The position numbers were made by a program, and so were the translations under genes. Shown here piece by piece: positions 5,388 to 8,598 of a DNA stretch of 8,598 nt. The notes under the pieces are model-generated. The model was not told the origin of the DNA. It searched no databases and worked only from the letters and a program-made list of their open reading frames with translations. Each line of letters opens with the position of its first letter. The first letter of the stretch is position 1. This DNA comes from an uncultured Syntrophobacteraceae bacterium (lineage in GTDB: Bacteria; Desulfobacterota; Syntrophobacteria; Syntrophobacterales; Syntrophobacteraceae). The DNA lies in contig CALBZH010000125.1 in assembly GCA_937889795.1 (NCBI GenBank), positions 1 through 8,598 of the forward strand, given 5' to 3'.

Positions 5388-7982
5388 ATGTTCAAATTCC
5401 TGGACATGTTCAGGAAGAGCAAGGCTTTTCAGGAGGATTCTCCCGAAAAAGCCGCCTTTCAGAACAAGTATCAGCATTTTCAGAACCTGCTCGCGGGCAA
5501 CAACCGCGCGCTGGAGATCATCACGGACTTGGAGCAGGTCTGCTACGGCTCCAAACCCTTCACCCTCGATTACATGGTCGAGCAGTCCGAACGGCTGCTC
5601 TCGAAGACTTACGACATCGCCGAGGACCTCAACGCCCTCTCCGGGGGCAAGTATCCGGGCCTCTTTGATGCGGTCGAGCAGATCGGGGTCTCGATCCTGA
5701 AGGATTTGGTGCAGAAGCGGACGGTCGAGAAGACCGGCCTCACGCTTCCCCTCCAGCACCTGAGCCTCGACCGGCTGTCCGAAGTCGGGGGCAAGGCGGC
5801 CAACCTCGGCGAAATCTACAACCGCATCCATCTGCCCGTCCCGAAAGGCTTTGCGGTGACGGCCTACGCCTGCCACCGGTTCATGCACGAGAACCACCTT
5901 TATGAAGAATCCGAAAAGATCCTCAAAGGCCTTGACGTCAACGACACGGAGCGCTTGGTCTTTTGCAGCGAGGCGATCCAGTCGCGGATCATGGCGGCGC
6001 CGCTCCCGGGGGAGCTCGAAGAGTGCCTGCTGAGCGAAACGGACGCTCTCATCGCCGAGCTGGGTCCGGACGTCCGATTGGCCGTTCGGAGCAGCGCGAC
6101 CAGCGAGGATTCCGAGGCGAGCTTCGCCGGGCAGCATTCCTCCGTGCTCGGAGTCAACCGAGAAACCATCCTTTCTGCTTACAAGCGCGTCGTGGCCAGC
6201 ACGTTCAATCCTCGGGCGATCTTCTACCGGAGGAGCAAGGGGTACCCGGACGAATACGTCATCATGAGCGTGCTCTGCGTCGCCATGGTGGACGCCAAGG
6301 CGGCGGGGGTCATGTACACGCGCGACCCCAACGACAACCGGCGTGAGGTGATCCTGGTGAATGCCGCGTGGGGACTGGGCGTGGGCGCCGTGGACGGGTC
6401 GGCAAACACCGACTTCTTTGAGGTGGACAAAGCCGACCACCGCATCACCAAATTCGAAACCGCCCACAAGCCGACCAAGCTTGCGATAGACGAAGCCGGG
6501 CAACTGGCGGAGATTCCGGTCGACCCGGAGCATCACAACAAGCCCAGTCTCACGGAACAGCAGCTTCTCGCCCTGGCCGAGTACGGCCTGACCATGGAGG
6601 AGCATTACGGGATTCCGCTCGACATCGAATGGGCTCTGGACTGCAACGACCGGTTGATCCTGCTCCAGGGACGATCCCTGAACCTGGACCTCACGACGCT
6701 CGGAAAAGGCGGGGCGCCCCAGGAAATGGACAACGACGAGCTCCAATCGAAGTATCCCGATCACCCTGTTCTGCTCCGGGGCGGCATGACCGCTTCGCGG
6801 GGCAAGGCGAGCGGCCTCGCGTATGTGCTCACCTCGGACCACAACCTGCTCAACATCCCGGAAGGATCCATCCTGATCGCCCCGCAGACTTCACCGCGCT
6901 ACGTGGCGATCCTGGGACGGGTTCAGGCCATCGTGACCGATGTGGGGAGTGTAACGGGCCACATGGCATCCGTTGCGCGCGAGTTTTCCGTTCCGACGCT
7001 GGTTGGGACCGGCAACGGGACCAAGGTCATCGCACACGGCGAGGAAGTCACCGTGGACGCGACGAATGGGGTCGTGTTTCAGGGACGGGTTGAAAGCATT
7101 CTCGAACGGAGGAAGCCCGTCAACCCCATGAAGGGGAGCCCCGCCTACAAGACGGCGCACACGGCTTTGAAGCGGATTGCGGTGCTCAACCTGATCGACC
7201 CGAAGCGGGAGGATTTCACGCCGGAGGGGTGCCGGACCATGCACGACGTCATCCGGTTCGCCCACGAGATCTCCATGCGCGAGATGTTCCAGATCAGCGA
7301 TGAGATCGAGGTGGACGAAACGTTTGCGGTCCACATCAAGGTGCCTCTTCCCATGAAGATCTTCGCCGTCGACCTGGGCGGCGGCCTGAAGACCCCGCCG
7401 GGCACGCCCGTCTCCGGGATCGAGGACGTTGCGTCCGTGCCGTTTCTGGCCCTGCTCCGCGGCATGACCCATCCGGACGTTCAGTGGCTGGGAGCCGTCG
7501 GCCTGGATTGGAAGGGGTTCGCGTCGATCCTGTCCGAATCCATGCTCAGGGATCCGACCCAGGAAGACCGCATGGGGGGGCCGAATTACGTCGTGATCTC
7601 CGGCGAGTACCTCAACTTCAATTCCCGTCTCGGGTATCATTTCGCCGTTTTGGACTGCTACTGCGGGAACCAGGTGAACGACAACTACATCACCTTCTCG
7701 TTCAAAGGCGGAGCCGCGGACATCGGACGTCGCTCCCGGCGTGCCACGCTCATCACCAGGATCTTGAAGCGGTTGGGATTCAAGACGGAGATCAAGGGCG
7801 ACATGGTGCGGGGCGAGCTGAAAAAATACGAGCGGGAAGACATCGAGGAGAAGCTCGACATGGTCGGCCGGCTTCTGGGGTCCGTCCGGCTGCTTGATAT
7901 GGTCCTTTCGGATGATGGCCGCATCGACTGGTACGTCGACGAATTCTTCAAGGGCAACTACACGTTTCAGAGGGTGGCATGA
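5388..7982 (+). CDS. PEP/pyruvate-binding phosphotransfer protein with unrecognised C-terminal domain
   Basis: The central part resembles pyruvate phosphate dikinase and PEP synthase, which pass phosphate from ATP through a histidine to their substrate. Residues 1-117 are a helical extension. Residues about 120-432 are the ATP-grasp (PPDK_N) domain: GGKAANLGE (134-142), RSSATSEDS (234-242) followed by SFAGQH (245-250), MYTRDP (309-314), LDIEW (411-415) and LQGRS (426-430). Residues about 465-570 are the swivelling phosphohistidine domain, where TDVGSVTGHMASVAREFSVP (517-536) places the phospho-acceptor at H525; the usual GGxTSH reads GSVTGH. The PEP-binding barrel expected next is absent. Instead, residues about 580-864 form a domain I cannot assign, with a Gly/Arg-rich segment FKGGAADIGRRSRR (772-785). 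Start ATG has TAGAGG seven bases upstream and follows the rhomboid gene by 24 bases. Family membership is firm; the substrate is unknown, so it should not be called PEP synthase. Confidence 0.88.
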   Translation: MFKFLDMFRKSKAFQEDSPEKAAFQNKYQHFQNLLAGNNRALEIITDLEQVCYGSKPFTLDYMVEQSERLLSKTYDIAEDLNALSGGKYPGLFDAVEQIGVSILKDLVQKRTVEKTGLTLPLQHLSLDRLSEVGGKAANLGEIYNRIHLPVPKGFAVTAYACHRFMHENHLYEESEKILKGLDVNDTERLVFCSEAIQSRIMAAPLPGELEECLLSETDALIAELGPDVRLAVRSSATSEDSEASFAGQHSSVLGVNRETILSAYKRVVASTFNPRAIFYRRSKGYPDEYVIMSVLCVAMVDAKAAGVMYTRDPNDNRREVILVNAAWGLGVGAVDGSANTDFFEVDKADHRITKFETAHKPTKLAIDEAGQLAEIPVDPEHHNKPSLTEQQLLALAEYGLTMEEHYGIPLDIEWALDCNDRLILLQGRSLNLDLTTLGKGGAPQEMDNDELQSKYPDHPVLLRGGMTASRGKASGLAYVLTSDHNLLNIPEGSILIAPQTSPRYVAILGRVQAIVTDVGSVTGHMASVAREFSVPTLVGTGNGTKVIAHGEEVTVDATNGVVFQGRVESILERRKPVNPMKGSPAYKTAHTALKRIAVLNLIDPKREDFTPEGCRTMHDVIRFAHEISMREMFQISDEIEVDETFAVHIKVPLPMKIFAVDLGGGLKTPPGTPVSGIEDVASVPFLALLRGMTHPDVQWLGAVGLDWKGFASILSESMLRDPTQEDRMGGPNYVVISGEYLNFNSRLGYHFAVLDCYCGNQVNDNYITFSFKGGAADIGRRSRRATLITRILKRLGFKTEIKGDMVRGELKKYEREDIEEKLDMVGRLLGSVRLLDMVLSDDGRIDWYVDEFFKGNYTFQRVA

Positions 7983-8007
7983 GGAAAATGGCGGTGTCGG
8001 GTTTCAG

Positions 8008-8025
8008 GTGTCAGAGACACTCTGA
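8008..8025 (+). other. Two overlapping small hairpins before ettA
   Basis: In the 72-base gap between the PEP-binding gene and ettA, GTGTC (8008-8012) can pair with GACAC (8016-8020), while TCAGAG (8011-8016) can pair with CTCTGA (8020-8025). The stems share bases, so only one can form at a time. A TTTCTTTAAT stretch follows at 8034-8043, but about nine bases separate it from the second stem, so this is at best a weak terminator. The rest of the gap holds the AGGA ribosome site for ettA (8044-8047). Confidence 0.4.
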
Positions 8026-8054
8026 GTACACGGTTTCTTTAATAGGACAAACGC

Positions 8055-8598
8055 ATGAGCACAGAGCCGAACAAGGTCATTTACTCCATGGTGGGCGTCA
8101 GCAAGTATTACGACAAGAAGCCCATCCTGAAGGACATCTACCTGTCTTACTTCTACGGAGCCAAGATCGGCGTCCTGGGCTTGAACGGCTCGGGCAAGAC
8201 GTCGCTCCTTAGAATCCTCGCCGGCGTCGACAAGGAATTCAACGGCAAGACGATTCTCTCGCCCGGCCACACGGTGGGTTACCTGGAGCAGGAGCCCCAG
8301 CTCGACCCGTCCAAGACGGTCCGCGAGGTCGTCGAGGAAGGCGTCCAGCCGATCGTGGATTTGCTGAACGACTTCAACCAAATCAACGAGAAGTTCGCCG
8401 AGCCCATGTCCGACGAGGAAATGGAAAAGCTCCTGGAACGGCAGAGCACGGTCCAGGAGAAGCTGGACACCGTCAACGCCTGGGACCTGGATTCGCGGCT
8501 TGAAATGGCCATGGACGCGCTGCGGTGTCCGGCGGGCGACACGCCCGTCAGCGTCCTTTCCGGTGGAGAAAAGCGCCGTGTGGCCCTGTGCAGGCTCC
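8055..8598 (+). CDS. ettA: EttA-type ABC-F translation factor (5' part, cut by window end)
   Basis: EttA is a cytosolic ABC-F ATPase that binds the ribosomal E site and gates the first steps of elongation according to the ATP/ADP level. The window gives the first 181 of an expected ~555 residues. Visible in the first ABC domain are GAKIGVLGLNGSGKTS (35-50) with the Walker A loop, the Q-loop region YLEQEPQLDP (76-85), and the signature LSGGEKRRVALCRL (168-181). The phrases GAKIGVLGLNG, EPQLDP and RRVALCRL closely match E. coli EttA, which separates it from Uup and other ABC-F members; the absence of membrane helices separates it from transporters. Start ATG has AGGA seven bases upstream. Walker B and the second ABC domain lie beyond the window. 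It follows the PEP-binding gene by 72 bases and may share its transcript or have its own promoter. Confidence 0.92.
   Translation, partial: MSTEPNKVIYSMVGVSKYYDKKPILKDIYLSYFYGAKIGVLGLNGSGKTSLLRILAGVDKEFNGKTILSPGHTVGYLEQEPQLDPSKTVREVVEEGVQPIVDLLNDFNQINEKFAEPMSDEEMEKLLERQSTVQEKLDTVNAWDLDSRLEMAMDALRCPAGDTPVSVLSGGEKRRVALCRL

Noticed and set aside
5364..6842. 492-codon open frame on the minus strand opposite the PEP/pyruvate-binding gene
   Set aside because: It is antisense to the well-supported ATP-grasp domain and has no motif of its own; long antisense frames are common at this base composition.
5388..7982. Calling the 864-residue protein PEP synthase (ppsA)
   Set aside because: The ATP-grasp and phosphohistidine domains match, but the C-terminal barrel that binds PEP/pyruvate is not recognisable, so the full reaction cannot be claimed.
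1..8598. CRISPR array, tRNA, rRNA or insertion sequence
   Set aside because: No regularly spaced direct repeats, no tRNA- or rRNA-like stretch and no transposase motif were seen; the only repeats are the inverted ones near 101-267.

Overview
The window is bacterial chromosomal DNA, GC-rich (roughly 60% by eye) and densely coded. It carries five complete genes and the first third of a sixth. The mix suggests a Gram-negative bacterium, most likely a deltaproteobacterium/Desulfobacterota of the Syntrophobacter type: a MurG/MraY pair, a PEP/pyruvate-binding enzyme with an unfamiliar tail, a rhomboid protease and EttA. This placement is an inference from the feel of the protein sequences and has not been searched.

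Layout. Positions 1-287 show no convincing gene; they hold a GC-rich set of inverted repeats. A two-gene plus-strand unit follows: a MurG-type glycosyltransferase with an N-terminal membrane anchor and a C-terminal HEAT-like repeat domain (288-2471), then one base later an MraY-type transferase (2473-3582). Facing it on the minus strand is a ten-helix EamA/DMT transporter (3598-4467), only 15 bases from the end of the mraY-like gene. A 50-base divergent gap separates it from a second plus-strand unit: a rhomboid protease with a zinc ribbon (4518-5363), a PEP/pyruvate-binding phosphotransfer protein of 864 residues (5388-7982), and the start of ettA (8055 to the window end).

How the genes may work together. 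MraY makes lipid I from undecaprenyl phosphate and UDP-MurNAc-pentapeptide, and MurG adds GlcNAc to make lipid II, so the first two genes could in principle perform consecutive membrane steps. The usual dcw neighbours (murD, ftsW, murC, ftsZ) are absent here, MurG carries an extra repeat domain, and the MraY histidine triplet reads HHN. The pair may therefore be a second, specialised lipid-linked sugar module, or this organism's only copies moved out of the dcw cluster; the window cannot decide. The second unit joins a membrane protease, an ATP-dependent phosphotransfer enzyme and a translation factor with no obvious shared pathway.

The observations most worth following are the MurG-HEAT fusion paired with the MraY variant, the PEP/pyruvate-binding protein whose expected PEP-binding barrel is replaced by an unrecognised domain of about 285 residues, and the inverted repeats upstream of the first gene.
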